In this document: piece after piece, positions 9,323 to 18,444 of the stretch | Numbering within the stretch: the first letter of the stretch is position 1 | Layout: each line of letters begins with the position of its first letter | Source of the DNA: Rhizobiaceae bacterium | GTDB taxonomy: Bacteria; Pseudomonadota; Alphaproteobacteria; Rhizobiales; Rhizobiaceae | NCBI GenBank assembly: GCA_028279875.1 | Contig: JANQMU010000015.1 | Coordinates: 120,158-184,157, forward strand | DNA length: 64,000 nt | Direction of reading: 5' to 3' | Translations under genes and position numbers: made by a program | The notes under the pieces: model-generated | What the model saw: only the letters and a program-made list of their open reading frames with translations | Database searches by the model: none | Told to the model about the DNA's origin: nothing

Positions 9323-10132
9323 ATGCAGCTGAACGTGTCCCACCGCTCGACTTATGCCTACACGCCGGCCGCCGCGCGGGTGTCGCTTCGCCTGAAGCTG
9401 TTCCCGTCGGTGTTTGACGGGCAGAGCGTTGAGTCCTGGCAGGTCACGGTCAATAGCGATCCGGTGACGCCGATCTACATGACCGGCTATGGCGACGAGG
9501 TGGCCCTGTGGCTCAGCCGCGATCCGGTCGAGAATGTCGAGGTGATCGCCGAAGGTGTTGTCGTCACCGAAGACAAGACCGGGGTCATCCGCGATCTGCC
9601 GCGCAAGCCGCCTTCCGCCCTCTTTACACGGGTGACGGAACTCACCTGTCCGGATGAGGCGATTGTGCAACTGGCGAAGGAATCCGAAAAGGCCGATCCG
9701 CTGGAAACCGCACACGCTCTGTCGCTGGCGATCAAGGACACGGTGGCCTACCGCGCCAAGGTGACGAACAGCGAGACTACCGCCGCCGAGGCGCTGGCTG
9801 CCGGAGCAGGGGTCTGCCAGGACCATGCCCACATTTTCATTGCCGGCTGCCGGTCGCTCGGTATTCCGGCTCGCTATGTGACCGGATATCTGCAGGCGGC
9901 GGAGGACGAGGCGGACCTGTTGGAAACCCACGCATGGGCCGAGGCGCATATCCGCGATTTCGGCTGGATCGGCATCGATCCGTCGAACGGGATTTCACCC
10001 ACCGACCACTATATCCGGATCGCCTGTGGGCTGGACGCTGACGACGCGACTCCGATAAAAGGCCACGTGGTCGGCGGTTCACAAATATCGCTGACCGCAG
10101 AGGTTGCCGTGGCCGACGGCCAGCAGCAATAA
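9323..10132 (+). CDS. Transglutaminase-like cysteine protease family protein
   Basis: AGAGVCQDHAHIFIAGCRSLGIPARYVTGY (Cys), ETHAWAEAHI (His), GIDPSNG (Asp). Confidence 0.9.
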   Translation: MQLNVSHRSTYAYTPAAARVSLRLKLFPSVFDGQSVESWQVTVNSDPVTPIYMTGYGDEVALWLSRDPVENVEVIAEGVVVTEDKTGVIRDLPRKPPSALFTRVTELTCPDEAIVQLAKESEKADPLETAHALSLAIKDTVAYRAKVTNSETTAAEALAAGAGVCQDHAHIFIAGCRSLGIPARYVTGYLQAAEDEADLLETHAWAEAHIRDFGWIGIDPSNGISPTDHYIRIACGLDADDATPIKGHVVGGSQISLTAEVAVADGQQQ

Positions 10133-10160
10133 GCCGCAAAAACGGAGAAGGGCGCTTCGG

Positions 10161-10895
10161 TTGACATATTGCGTTGCGATCAAGCTCGATGCGGGACTTG
10201 TGCTCCTGTCGGACACCCGGACCAATGCCGGGCTGGACAATATTTCCCGCTACGGAAAGATGCATTGCTGGGAAACCCCCGGCGAGCGCGCCGTGGCGCT
10301 GATGACCGCGGGAAACTTGTCGATCACCCAAGGTGTGATCACCCGGCTCGAAAAGCAGATCGAGATGGCGGCGGTCGATCCGGACACGGAAACGATCCTC
10401 AATGCCGACAGCATGTTCCGCATCGCCCAGATCGTCGGTGAAACCATGCGCGATGTACAGGAGCGCCACCGCGACGGGATGGAAGCACAGGGCGCCACAT
10501 TCAGTTCGACGATCCTGGTTGGCGGTCAGCGCAAGGGTGGCTCGCTTCGCCTGTTTTTGGTCTATTCGGCCGGCAATTTCATCGAGGCGACCCGAGACAC
10601 GCCGTTTTTCCAGATCGGTGAACATAAATACGGCAAGCCCATCCTCGATCGCGTGATCACCTCTTCCACGCCGCTCGAGAAAGCCAAGCTGGCAGCATGC
10701 GTGTCGATGGATTCAACCTTGCGGAGCAACCTGTCCGTCGGCATGCCGCTGGACCTGGCAATCATCGAAACGGACAAGTTGAGGTTTTCCGAACGCCGCC
10801 GCATCGAAGCCGACGACGGCGATTTCAACGCCCTGTCGGAATCCTGGTCGCGGGCGTTGAATTCGGCTTTCCACGACCTGCCGCAACTGCTGTGA
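10161..10895 (+). CDS. Anbu / proteasome-type protease
   Basis: TTG start at 10161 (in frame with the 10104 ORF) gives MTYCVAIKLDAGLVLLSDTRTNAG with Thr2. Preceded by GGAGAAGGG. Operon context. Confidence 0.88.
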   Translation: MTYCVAIKLDAGLVLLSDTRTNAGLDNISRYGKMHCWETPGERAVALMTAGNLSITQGVITRLEKQIEMAAVDPDTETILNADSMFRIAQIVGETMRDVQERHRDGMEAQGATFSSTILVGGQRKGGSLRLFLVYSAGNFIEATRDTPFFQIGEHKYGKPILDRVITSSTPLEKAKLAACVSMDSTLRSNLSVGMPLDLAIIETDKLRFSERRRIEADDGDFNALSESWSRALNSAFHDLPQLL

Positions 10896-11203
10896 GCCGC
10901 ATTTGGCACTGTTGACGGGCAGCAGGTGAAATGTTCTCCGACCATCACCAGAATGGGTGATGCCGGCTGTTCGAATATCGGATTTTATCAAGACAGGCTG
11001 GGGGCGACCACCTCCTGGCCAACTTTGCGAGGCGCATGATGGGTGGCCTTGCGGAGACTGCGAAGACGCCTGCGGCCCCAATGCACTAAACTGCAGGCGG
11101 CTCCACTTTCGCAGCGGACAGCCATTTCGCGTGCCGACGTTTCGTCGTGCCGTGAAATGTGCCGTCCGGGGCGGTTCCGCCACCAGGTGATTCAGTGAAG
11201 GGT

Positions 11204-12592
11204 CTAAGCCGTGTGCGTTGCGCGCCCGAGTGCGCCGTCGATCGCTTCGATGATTTCATCGAGGTCGTCTTTTGTGCTGATCAGCGCCGGGCTCAGGCAA
11301 AGCGTATTGTTGTAGGCGTCGAGGCTGCGGTTGGTGGCGCCGATCAAAACGCCGTTCGACAGACAGTCCGCGACGATTCCCTGCACCAGGCTCTCGGCCA
11401 CGGGTTCCCTGGTGCTTCGATCCCGCACCAGTTCGGCGCCGCAGAACAGCCCCTTGCCGCGGACATCGCCGATGATCGCGTGTTTGTCCTTCAGTTCGTT
11501 CAGCCGCTCGAGGAGATAAGCGCCCATATCCGTTGTGTTTTCGAGCAGATTTTCGTCTTCGATGATGCGCATGTTCTCAAGCGCGGCAGCCGGCCCGGCC
11601 GCGCACCCGCCGAAGGTGGAAATGTCACGGAAATAGCTCATGGGGTCGGAGGGATCGCTCTTGAAATGATCAAACACCTCTTCCGTCGTTACCGTACACG
11701 AAATGGCCGCGTAGCCCGATGCCACGCCCTTGGCCATGGTGACGATGTCGGGCTTGATGCCGTAATGCTGGTAGCCGAACCATTTGCCTGTGCGTCCGAC
11801 ACCGCAGACGACTTCGTCGATATGCAGCAGGATGTCGTATGTCCGGCAGATCTCCTGGACGGTTTCCCAATAGCCTTCGGGGGGCGTGATCACCCCGCCG
11901 CCGGCGGTGATTGGCTCCAGAACCATCGCACCGATCGTATCGGGTCCTTCCCGTAAAATGACCTCTTCGATGGCCTTGGCGGCCTTGACGCCGTAATCGG
12001 CGCATTCGCCATATTGGGAGCGGTATTCAAGGCAGTGCGGCACTTCGACGAAACCCGGCGTGAACGGACCGTATTGATCCTTCCGCTGGTTCTGGCCGCT
12101 TGAACTCAGGGCGGTGATCGTGGTGCCGTGGTAATCGCGCTCCCGGTAGAGAATCTTGTGCTTCTTGCCACCATATTTGTTGTGGGCGATCTGCCGGACG
12201 ATCTTGTAGCCCTTTTCGTTCGCCTCGGATCCCGAATTGGAAAAATACACGCGGCTCATGCCCGGCATTTTTTCGATCAGCTTTTTGGCAAACAGCGCGC
12301 CGGGGACATTGCCGGCCGAATTGGCGAAATAGTTGAGGCGCACCAATTGCTCGCGCACAGCGTCGGCAATGCTCTCCCGGCCATAGCCGACATTGACCGT
12401 CCACACGCCGCCGGAAACGGCATCGAGATATTCTGTGCCCTTGGCGTCCCACACGCGCATGCCCTTGCCTTCGATAACGACCATGGGATCGGCGGTTTCG
12501 TATCGCTTGTGCTGACTGAGGTGGTGCCAGACATGCGCGCGGTCGCTTGAGACCGCGTCACCGAAATCATTCGTGCCAGGTAACAGGTTCAT
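11204..12592 (-). CDS. Class III pyridoxal-phosphate aminotransferase, taurine:pyruvate aminotransferase-like
   Basis: MNLLPGTND start at 12592; NSGSEANEKGYKIVRQ, HIDEVVCGVGRTGKWFG, MAKGVASGY; DAVSGGVWTVNVGYGRESIA resembles Tpa proteins. Confidence 0.75.
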   Translation of the reverse strand: MNLLPGTNDFGDAVSSDRAHVWHHLSQHKRYETADPMVVIEGKGMRVWDAKGTEYLDAVSGGVWTVNVGYGRESIADAVREQLVRLNYFANSAGNVPGALFAKKLIEKMPGMSRVYFSNSGSEANEKGYKIVRQIAHNKYGGKKHKILYRERDYHGTTITALSSSGQNQRKDQYGPFTPGFVEVPHCLEYRSQYGECADYGVKAAKAIEEVILREGPDTIGAMVLEPITAGGGVITPPEGYWETVQEICRTYDILLHIDEVVCGVGRTGKWFGYQHYGIKPDIVTMAKGVASGYAAISCTVTTEEVFDHFKSDPSDPMSYFRDISTFGGCAAGPAAALENMRIIEDENLLENTTDMGAYLLERLNELKDKHAIIGDVRGKGLFCGAELVRDRSTREPVAESLVQGIVADCLSNGVLIGATNRSLDAYNNTLCLSPALISTKDDLDEIIEAIDGALGRATHTA

Positions 12593-12883
12593 CGCTTTAA
12601 CCCTCGACGGGGCTGCGAGGCCGACTGGCCGCAGCCCTGCTTGCCAATTGTTGCATTTGACGCGGACAGTCCCATGCATTCGGTTGCGCCGATAGTCCCA
12701 GTTGCGGAAGCTCCATGACGCCAGAAGACGGGCGCCACGGGTTCGCGGATTTTGGGGCGCCGAACATTCCGTTCACCGCTGCCGATGACATGTCGCGCGT
12801 TACGTCCGATGGCCGATGAATCAACGCGAAATAGCAAAAATCAATGATCTGGATCAAAACGCCGATTTCCGGAATGATTCAAA

Positions 12884-13735
12884 ATGATCTATTATTGCGC
12901 CGTTGCAGTGGTGCCCAACGCAATGGTTCGGAGGCTGAACATGGTAGACAGCGACACCGCGGTGTCATCCCATCCGCCAAAGGTTCCCCAGATCAATGCC
13001 ATCACCTTTCGCGATATCCGCGAGGCGCTGGGGGCGGGATTCGCCGACTTCATGCGGGCGCCGTTGTTCGGGCTGTTCTTTGGTGGCATTTACTGGCTCG
13101 GCGGGCTTGCCATCCTGGCCTCGCTTTCCGTGCTCAACATGCCGTGGATGATCATACCGCTCGCCATCGGTTTTCCGCTCATCGGGCCGTTCGTAGCCGT
13201 CGGGCTCTATGAGGTCAGCCGTCGGCTGGCCAGCGGCAAGCCCCTGGCATGGCGTGACATCCTGCTCGTGGTGTTCCATCAGCGCGAGCGGCAACTCAGC
13301 TGGATGGCCTTTGTCGTCCTGTTCATATTCTGGCTGTGGATCTACCAGATCCGCCTGCTGCTGGCTTTGTTCCTGGGGTCCAAGAGCTTTTCCACAATTC
13401 CGCGTTTCATCGAGGTGGTCACCACCACGCCCGAAGGAATGACGTTCCTCGCCGTCGGCACCGTCATCGGCGCCGTTATCTCTCTCGTGCTGTTTTCGGC
13501 AACCGTGATTTCCATGCCTTTGCTTCTCGAGCGCGAACTTGATTTCATCACGGCGATGATCACCAGTTTCAAGACGGTCGTCAAAAACCCGGCACCGATG
13601 ATCGGCTGGGGCCTCATCGTTGCCGTGCTCGCCATCGTGGCGATGCTGCCATTGTTCCTGGGCATGCTGGTGGTTCTGCCGGTTCTCGGCCATGCGACCT
13701 GGCATCTTTACAAGCGGGCCATCGAGGACGAATGA
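12884..13735 (+). CDS. DUF2189-like multi-spanning membrane protein (probable start ATG at 12941)
   Basis: Several hydrophobic segments (LFGLFFGGIYWLGGLAILASL, MVVLPVLGHATWHLYKRAIED); recognised DUF2189 pattern. Confidence 0.7.
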   Translation: MIYYCAVAVVPNAMVRRLNMVDSDTAVSSHPPKVPQINAITFRDIREALGAGFADFMRAPLFGLFFGGIYWLGGLAILASLSVLNMPWMIIPLAIGFPLIGPFVAVGLYEVSRRLASGKPLAWRDILLVVFHQRERQLSWMAFVVLFIFWLWIYQIRLLLALFLGSKSFSTIPRFIEVVTTTPEGMTFLAVGTVIGAVISLVLFSATVISMPLLLERELDFITAMITSFKTVVKNPAPMIGWGLIVAVLAIVAMLPLFLGMLVVLPVLGHATWHLYKRAIEDE

Positions 13736-13947
13736 CGTCGTCTACATCCCGGTATTGCGGGCTCGATATCGCCGAACTTGAAATCGTCGCAATAATGTGA
13801 AAAGTGAGCCCATCGAGTTTTCGGCCTGAAGGCACGGCCCCAACGCGTGGATTCCATCCCGGCGTCGCCCCCCTAAAATCCAAGATTTCGATATGTTTGC
13901 CAGGCATTGGCGCCTGAACACCTGAATATTTCTTGAGAGGAAATACA

Positions 13948-14157
13948 ATGCAAAGTGGAACGGTGAAGTGGTTCAACTCCCAAAAAGGGTTTGGCTTCAT
14001 CCAGCCGGACGATGGCGGATCGGACGTATTTGTTCACATCAGTGCTGTGGAACGCGCCGGGCTTCGCCATCTCGACGAGGGTCAGAAGATCTCCTTTGAA
14101 ATCGTCGCAGACAAGCGCACGGGCCGCTCCTCGGCCGACAATCTGCAGGCCGGCTGA
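13948..14157 (+). CDS. Cold shock protein (CspA family)
   Basis: [47 protein letters not shown] Shine-Dalgarno upstream. Confidence 0.95.
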   Translation: MQSGTVKWFNSQKGFGFIQPDDGGSDVFVHISAVERAGLRHLDEGQKISFEIVADKRTGRSSADNLQAG

Positions 14158-14175
14158 CCGGACTTGATTGGCAAA

Positions 14176-14197
14176 CCCGGCGCGGGTCCGCGCCGGG
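14176..14197. terminator. Strong stem-loop between cspA and the convergent sigma-factor operon
   Basis: CCCGGCGCG-GGTC-CGCGCCGGG perfect 9-bp stem; no long T tract. Confidence 0.6.
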
Positions 14198-14224
14198 CTT
14201 CACATTGCCCGGACTGGGCCGCAT

Positions 14225-14479
14225 TCACTCCGGTCCGGTTGCTTCCCCGGATTTCATGCCGGTCTGCGGTGCGCCATATTCGGCGATGAAATCGCGAAAG
14301 GCATCGTCCAGTTTTGCGGCATCCGCATAATCGGCAAGCCGTTCCAGCAGCACAACGAGCAGGTAGTTGTTGCCAAGACCCCATTGGCTGTTGAGGTCGC
14401 GCAGCCGGGCATAGGCCTCGTCAGTGAGGGCCGCTCGAAAGCGCTTCGGCAGCGGCAGTCTTTTCGGTTTCATCGTCAT
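14225..14479 (-). CDS. Small 84-aa protein overlapping the 3' end of the sigma-factor gene
   Basis: MTMKPKRLPLPKRFRAALTDEAYARLRDLNSQWGLGNNYLLVVLLERLADYADAAKLDDAFRDFIAEYG...; protein-like composition with amphipathic helices. Overlaps the upstream gene by 59 bp. Confidence 0.55.
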   Translation of the reverse strand: MTMKPKRLPLPKRFRAALTDEAYARLRDLNSQWGLGNNYLLVVLLERLADYADAAKLDDAFRDFIAEYGAPQTGMKSGEATGPE

Positions 14480-15293
14480 CATCGATCCCGCACAGGCTTT
14501 CGGCTTCGGTCGAACCCAGGCCCTGTTCCTCGATCTCCTTTGTCCGCCGCCAGAATATATCATGCAGCGCTTCCATCGAAGTCGATTCGCTGGTGCGCAC
14601 GATCGCACAGCGGTCGGCAAAGCTCTGGATATCGGGGAAGGGGCCGCCCTTTTTGTTGTCCGCCGCGACCATCTGCAACCCCTTGCATTGATGGCAGATC
14701 CCGGTTTTGGAGACGAGGGCGCAAAGGCCCTCGAATTGTTCCTGCATGGACGCGCGGGCGGTGGCGAGGCGGTGACGCATGACCGACTCCGAAAGTCCCA
14801 GAGCGTTGGATGTCTCCCGCGCCGACATGCCGACAATGTCCCGCAATATGAGAACCGCGATCTCATCGGGCGGCAGGGACCGGCCGACACATGAGAAACA
14901 GTAGGAGACATGTTCGCGAACCTCGTAGGAAAAGTCGGGCGACGCGCATTGCGAAACCACTTCGCCGCTCAGTTCCTCCGACTGTGCGCACAGATTGGCA
15001 TAGGCCACCTGCGCCTCCCCGCGCCACCGTTTCTGGCGGCGCAGGAAGTCGATGGCGGTTCGCGCGGCGATCGATATCAGCCAGGTCGAAAAGCGACTGT
15101 TCTGCTTGAAGCCGCCGATGCCGTTCCATGCTTTCAGCATGGCATCCTGGATGATGTCCTCCGTGTCCTCCGGATGGCCGACCATGCGTTTGACCACCCC
15201 GCGAACCTGCGGGCGCAGCGGCGCGACAAGGCTCTCGAAGGCCCGTTCGTCGCCCGCCACCGCCCGCTTTATCAGATCGTGGTCATTGGTCAT
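14421..15293 (-). CDS. ECF-type sigma-70 family RNA polymerase sigma factor with Cys-rich motifs
   Basis: Region 2 DTEDIIQDAMLKAWNGIGGFKQNSRFSTWLISIAARTAIDFLRR; region 4 DEIAVLILRDIVGMSARETSNALGLSESVMRHRLATARASM; CFSC and CHQC motifs. Confidence 0.85.
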   Translation of the reverse strand: MTNDHDLIKRAVAGDERAFESLVAPLRPQVRGVVKRMVGHPEDTEDIIQDAMLKAWNGIGGFKQNSRFSTWLISIAARTAIDFLRRQKRWRGEAQVAYANLCAQSEELSGEVVSQCASPDFSYEVREHVSYCFSCVGRSLPPDEIAVLILRDIVGMSARETSNALGLSESVMRHRLATARASMQEQFEGLCALVSKTGICHQCKGLQMVAADNKKGGPFPDIQSFADRCAIVRTSESTSMEALHDIFWRRTKEIEEQGLGSTEAESLCGIDDDDETEKTAAAEALSSGPH

Positions 15294-15886
15294 TCCGACT
15301 GGCTTTCCCTGTACGCGGCAATCACCGCCGGCTGTTTTTGCACGTCGCGATACCAGCGTGTGACGCCGGGCCTGCCCTCCAGATGCTTTTCACCGCCCGG
15401 GATCGTTTTGAGATAATGGGTGAGCATCGGTTCGAAAACAAGGTCGGCCAGGCTCAGCCGGTCGCCCGTCAGACAGGCGCCGCTTTTCACCAAGGTTTCG
15501 ATCGCGGCCAGGCAGCGGTCCGCCGGCTCGGTATCGATTTGCGACGTGTCGTCGGCAAAGGTCGCCTTGACAAGGGCCGGATAGGCATAGTCGATGCAGA
15601 TCGAGATGAGCTGCCACATCCGCGCCCGTGCGAGCGGTTCGGTCGGGATCAGCGGCGCACCCTCCGCCAGATCATTGAGATAGGACAGGATGGCCGCCGT
15701 CTCGTAAAGGTCCACCGATCCGTGCTGCAGCGCCGGCATTTTTCCGAACGGATGCAGCGCCAGATGGCTGGCCTGGCCGAACTCCAGGGGTTTGAGGTCC
15801 CAGTCGAGCCCAAGTTGCTCGCAGGCGATCATCGCGCTGCGCACATAGGTGCTGCCGGCAAATCCGTAAAGGTGAATGGTTGTCAT
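15290..15886 (-). CDS. Glutathione S-transferase family protein
   Basis: MTTIHLYGFAGSTYVRSAMIACEQLGLDWDLKPLEF...GKMPALQHGSVDLYETAAILSYL; AGGAG Shine-Dalgarno before ATG at 15886. Confidence 0.88.
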   Translation of the reverse strand: MTTIHLYGFAGSTYVRSAMIACEQLGLDWDLKPLEFGQASHLALHPFGKMPALQHGSVDLYETAAILSYLNDLAEGAPLIPTEPLARARMWQLISICIDYAYPALVKATFADDTSQIDTEPADRCLAAIETLVKSGACLTGDRLSLADLVFEPMLTHYLKTIPGGEKHLEGRPGVTRWYRDVQKQPAVIAAYRESQSE

Positions 15887-16200
15887 GGTTTTCTCCTGTA
15901 TTGAACGGTTTGAACGAATGTTCGACTGGTTAGACGACCGTCGATCGGATTTCCGCCAAAGTATTGAAATATATGGTTTTATTTGAAAGGTAGCGCTGCC
16001 GGCGCGGGTGACGGAATGATGGCGCGCGAGGTCAGCTGCAGCCACCGCCGGCTTGCCGGCCCCGTCTCGGCCGGAGTGCGAAAATGCCGCTCACCCCGCT
16101 GTTGATTGTCCGCCGGCATTGGTGTTCTATGCGGCTTCCACAGACCGCGGCGGCGGGGTCCCGGGTGTCTATCCGGACGGCAAAATTCCAATGAGGAGAT

Positions 16201-16869
16201 ATGAGCATGTCAAATTTGAGAATTGGCGATGAAGCGCCCGACTTCGAAGCACAAACCACCCAGGGAAAGATCAATTTCCACGAATGGCTCGGCGACTCCT
16301 GGGGCGTGCTGTTTTCCCATCCGAAGGACTTCACGCCGGTCTGCACGACGGAACTGGGCTACATGGCGCGCATCAACCCGGAATTCCAGAAGCGGAACGT
16401 GAAGATCATCGGGCTCAGCGTCGATCCGGTGGAGAACCACGCCAAATGGGCGGACGATATCGAAGAAACGCAGGGTTTCATGCCCAACTATCCGATGATC
16501 GGAGACACCGATCTGAAGGTGGCGAAGCTTTACGGCATGTTGCCGGCCGGCGCCGGCGAAACGTCCGAAGGGCGCACGGCGGTGGACAACCAGACCGTGC
16601 GCACGGTTTTTGTGATCGGTCCCGACAAGAAGATCAAACTGTCGATCTCCTATCCGATGAGCACCGGCCGGAATTTCGACGAAATCCTGCGGGTGATCGA
16701 CTCCATGCAACTGACGGCCGAGCACAAGGTTGCAACACCGGTGAACTGGGTGGACGGTGACGATGTCATCATCGTGCCGGCCGTCTCCAATGAAGAAGCC
16801 GAAAAGCAGTATCCGGATGGGTGGAAGACCCTGAAACCCTATCTTCGGATTGTGCCGCAGCCCAAATAG
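16201..16869 (+). CDS. Peroxiredoxin, 1-Cys (Prx6-like)
   Basis: HPKDFTPVCTTELGYMARINPEFQKRNVKIIGLSVD. Confidence 0.93.
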   Translation: MSMSNLRIGDEAPDFEAQTTQGKINFHEWLGDSWGVLFSHPKDFTPVCTTELGYMARINPEFQKRNVKIIGLSVDPVENHAKWADDIEETQGFMPNYPMIGDTDLKVAKLYGMLPAGAGETSEGRTAVDNQTVRTVFVIGPDKKIKLSISYPMSTGRNFDEILRVIDSMQLTAEHKVATPVNWVDGDDVIIVPAVSNEEAEKQYPDGWKTLKPYLRIVPQPK

Positions 16870-16901
16870 GCTTCGCTGCCGGCACACCGCTGAGATTTGC
16901 A

Positions 16902-16933
16902 AGGGGCGGCTCCGTCAGGGGCCGCCCTTCTTC
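16902..16933 (+). terminator. Probable intrinsic terminator after peroxiredoxin
   Basis: GGGCGGC (16904-16910), 10-nt loop, GCCGCCC (16921-16927), then TTCTTC. Confidence 0.5.
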
Positions 16934-16979
16934 GCTTGGGCAGGCAATGGCGTGTCATCTTCGTCTGCTGCGGTCGAGA

Positions 16980-17456
16980 TCACTGTCCGGATTGAACGAC
17001 ATGGTCGGCGATCAGGTCTGCGACCGCCGGGCCCGGGCCGACCAGTTCAAGGACATTGCGGTCCGGATCCCGTATGAAAATGGTGTCGGTGCCCCGAAAC
17101 GAACGTCGTCCCGTGATCTCGATGCCGTTGGCCGTGACGAAGGCTTCCGTTGCTTCCGCCGAACCCATCTTGATCGCGACATGCGTGATGCCCGGATATT
17201 TGCGGTCTTCGTCCATCAGGACATTTTCACCCTGGCGCGCCGTCGCCGGTCCGAGAAGATTGAAATTGATGCCGGACGGGTGGACCATGACCAGAGGGTG
17301 CCCCTGGTCGAAACCACCATCGGCGATCAGTTCGAAACCCAGCAATTCGTAAAAGGCAACCGAGCGGGCGCGGTCGCTGACGCGAATGCCCACATGGTCG
17401 ATGTTCTTCATATCCAGCATTCCGATCTCCACAACGTATTTCGTCAGCGGCGGCAT
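16980..17456 (-). CDS. VOC (glyoxalase/bleomycin-resistance) family protein
   Basis: MKNIDHVGIRVSDRARSVAFYELLGFE ... TDTIFIRDPDRNVLELVGPG. Confidence 0.85.
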   Translation of the reverse strand: MPPLTKYVVEIGMLDMKNIDHVGIRVSDRARSVAFYELLGFELIADGGFDQGHPLVMVHPSGINFNLLGPATARQGENVLMDEDRKYPGITHVAIKMGSAEATEAFVTANGIEITGRRSFRGTDTIFIRDPDRNVLELVGPGPAVADLIADHVVQSGQ

Positions 17457-17536
17457 GTCTTGTCATTCGCCTGTCGGGCAATATAGATTGTTTCCAAGGA
17501 AAATTAATCGGTCAATCAGAAGGTAATTTATTCCAA

Positions 17537-18433
17537 ATGGATAATAATAAAAGCCTGTTTGATGGCATGACCATCTTTTGCGAAGTTATTGAAGCCAATG
17601 GCTTTTCAGCCGCGGCCGCCCGCCTCGGTCACTCCGCCTCGCATGTCAGCAAGGCGGTGGCCCGCCTGGAAGCACGACTGGGCACCAGACTGCTGAACCG
17701 CACGACCCGAAAGCTGAGCCTGACCGAGGCCGGATGGACCTATTTCGAACAGTCGCGCCGCATCATCGATGACGCAAAGGCAGTGCAGGACCAAATTCTG
17801 AGCGTTGGCGACAGGCCGATGGGGCTGCTGCGGGTCAGCGCGCCGGTCAGCTTCAGCCGAAACCATATCGACCATTGGCTACCGGAGTTTTTGCAGGCCT
17901 GCCCCGAGGTGCGCCTGGAGATCGATGTCAGCGACCGGATGGTGGATATCGTGGCGGAGGGCTTCGACGTGGTGGTTCGCGCCGGCCGGCTGGATGACAC
18001 CGGCATGATTGCACGCCGGTTGAAAACATCGCGCCTCCTGACACTGGCATCGCCGGATTATCTTCAGCGTTTTGGCGAACCGGAAAGCCCTCACGACCTG
18101 GGCGATCATACGCTGATCGATTTTTCCTACCGCAAGATGGCCAGCAGTTGGGAATACCGGACCGGCAAGGGGCGTTCGATATCCGTCGCCGTTGCGCCAC
18201 GCCTGATCTGCAACAGCGCCGAAACCGAACTGGCCGCCGCCCTGGCCGGAACCGGCATTACCCGTTTGCCAAGCATGGCCTGCGAGGCTGAGATCGCATC
18301 GGGCCGCCTGGTACCGATCCTGGCGGATTACGAGGAGCCGCCGATAGGCATCTATGCGCTGTATCCCAGCCGCGCGCATCTGGCCGCCAAGGTTCGGGCA
18401 TTCGTCGACTTCCTGGTGACCAAATGCGCCTGA
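17537..18433 (+). CDS. LysR family transcriptional regulator
   Basis: N-terminal HTH MTIFCEVIEANGFSAAAARLGHSASHVSKAVARLEARLGTRLLNRTTRKLSLTEAG. Confidence 0.93.
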   Translation: MDNNKSLFDGMTIFCEVIEANGFSAAAARLGHSASHVSKAVARLEARLGTRLLNRTTRKLSLTEAGWTYFEQSRRIIDDAKAVQDQILSVGDRPMGLLRVSAPVSFSRNHIDHWLPEFLQACPEVRLEIDVSDRMVDIVAEGFDVVVRAGRLDDTGMIARRLKTSRLLTLASPDYLQRFGEPESPHDLGDHTLIDFSYRKMASSWEYRTGKGRSISVAVAPRLICNSAETELAAALAGTGITRLPSMACEAEIASGRLVPILADYEEPPIGIYALYPSRAHLAAKVRAFVDFLVTKCA

Positions 18434-18444
18434 TCGACTCGAGA

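Noticed and set aside
8354-9949. 531-aa ORF on the minus strand
   Set aside because: Antisense to the alpha-E and transglutaminase genes; a GC-bias shadow ORF.
11204-12592. Taurine degradation gene cluster
   Set aside because: Only a Tpa-like aminotransferase is present. No xsc, pta, tauR or taurine transporter nearby, so no pathway claim is made.
14225-14911. Frameshift or pseudogene in the sigma-factor gene
   Set aside because: Two overlapping frames are better explained by a complete sigma factor plus a separate small ORF starting at 14479. No disrupted domain was seen.
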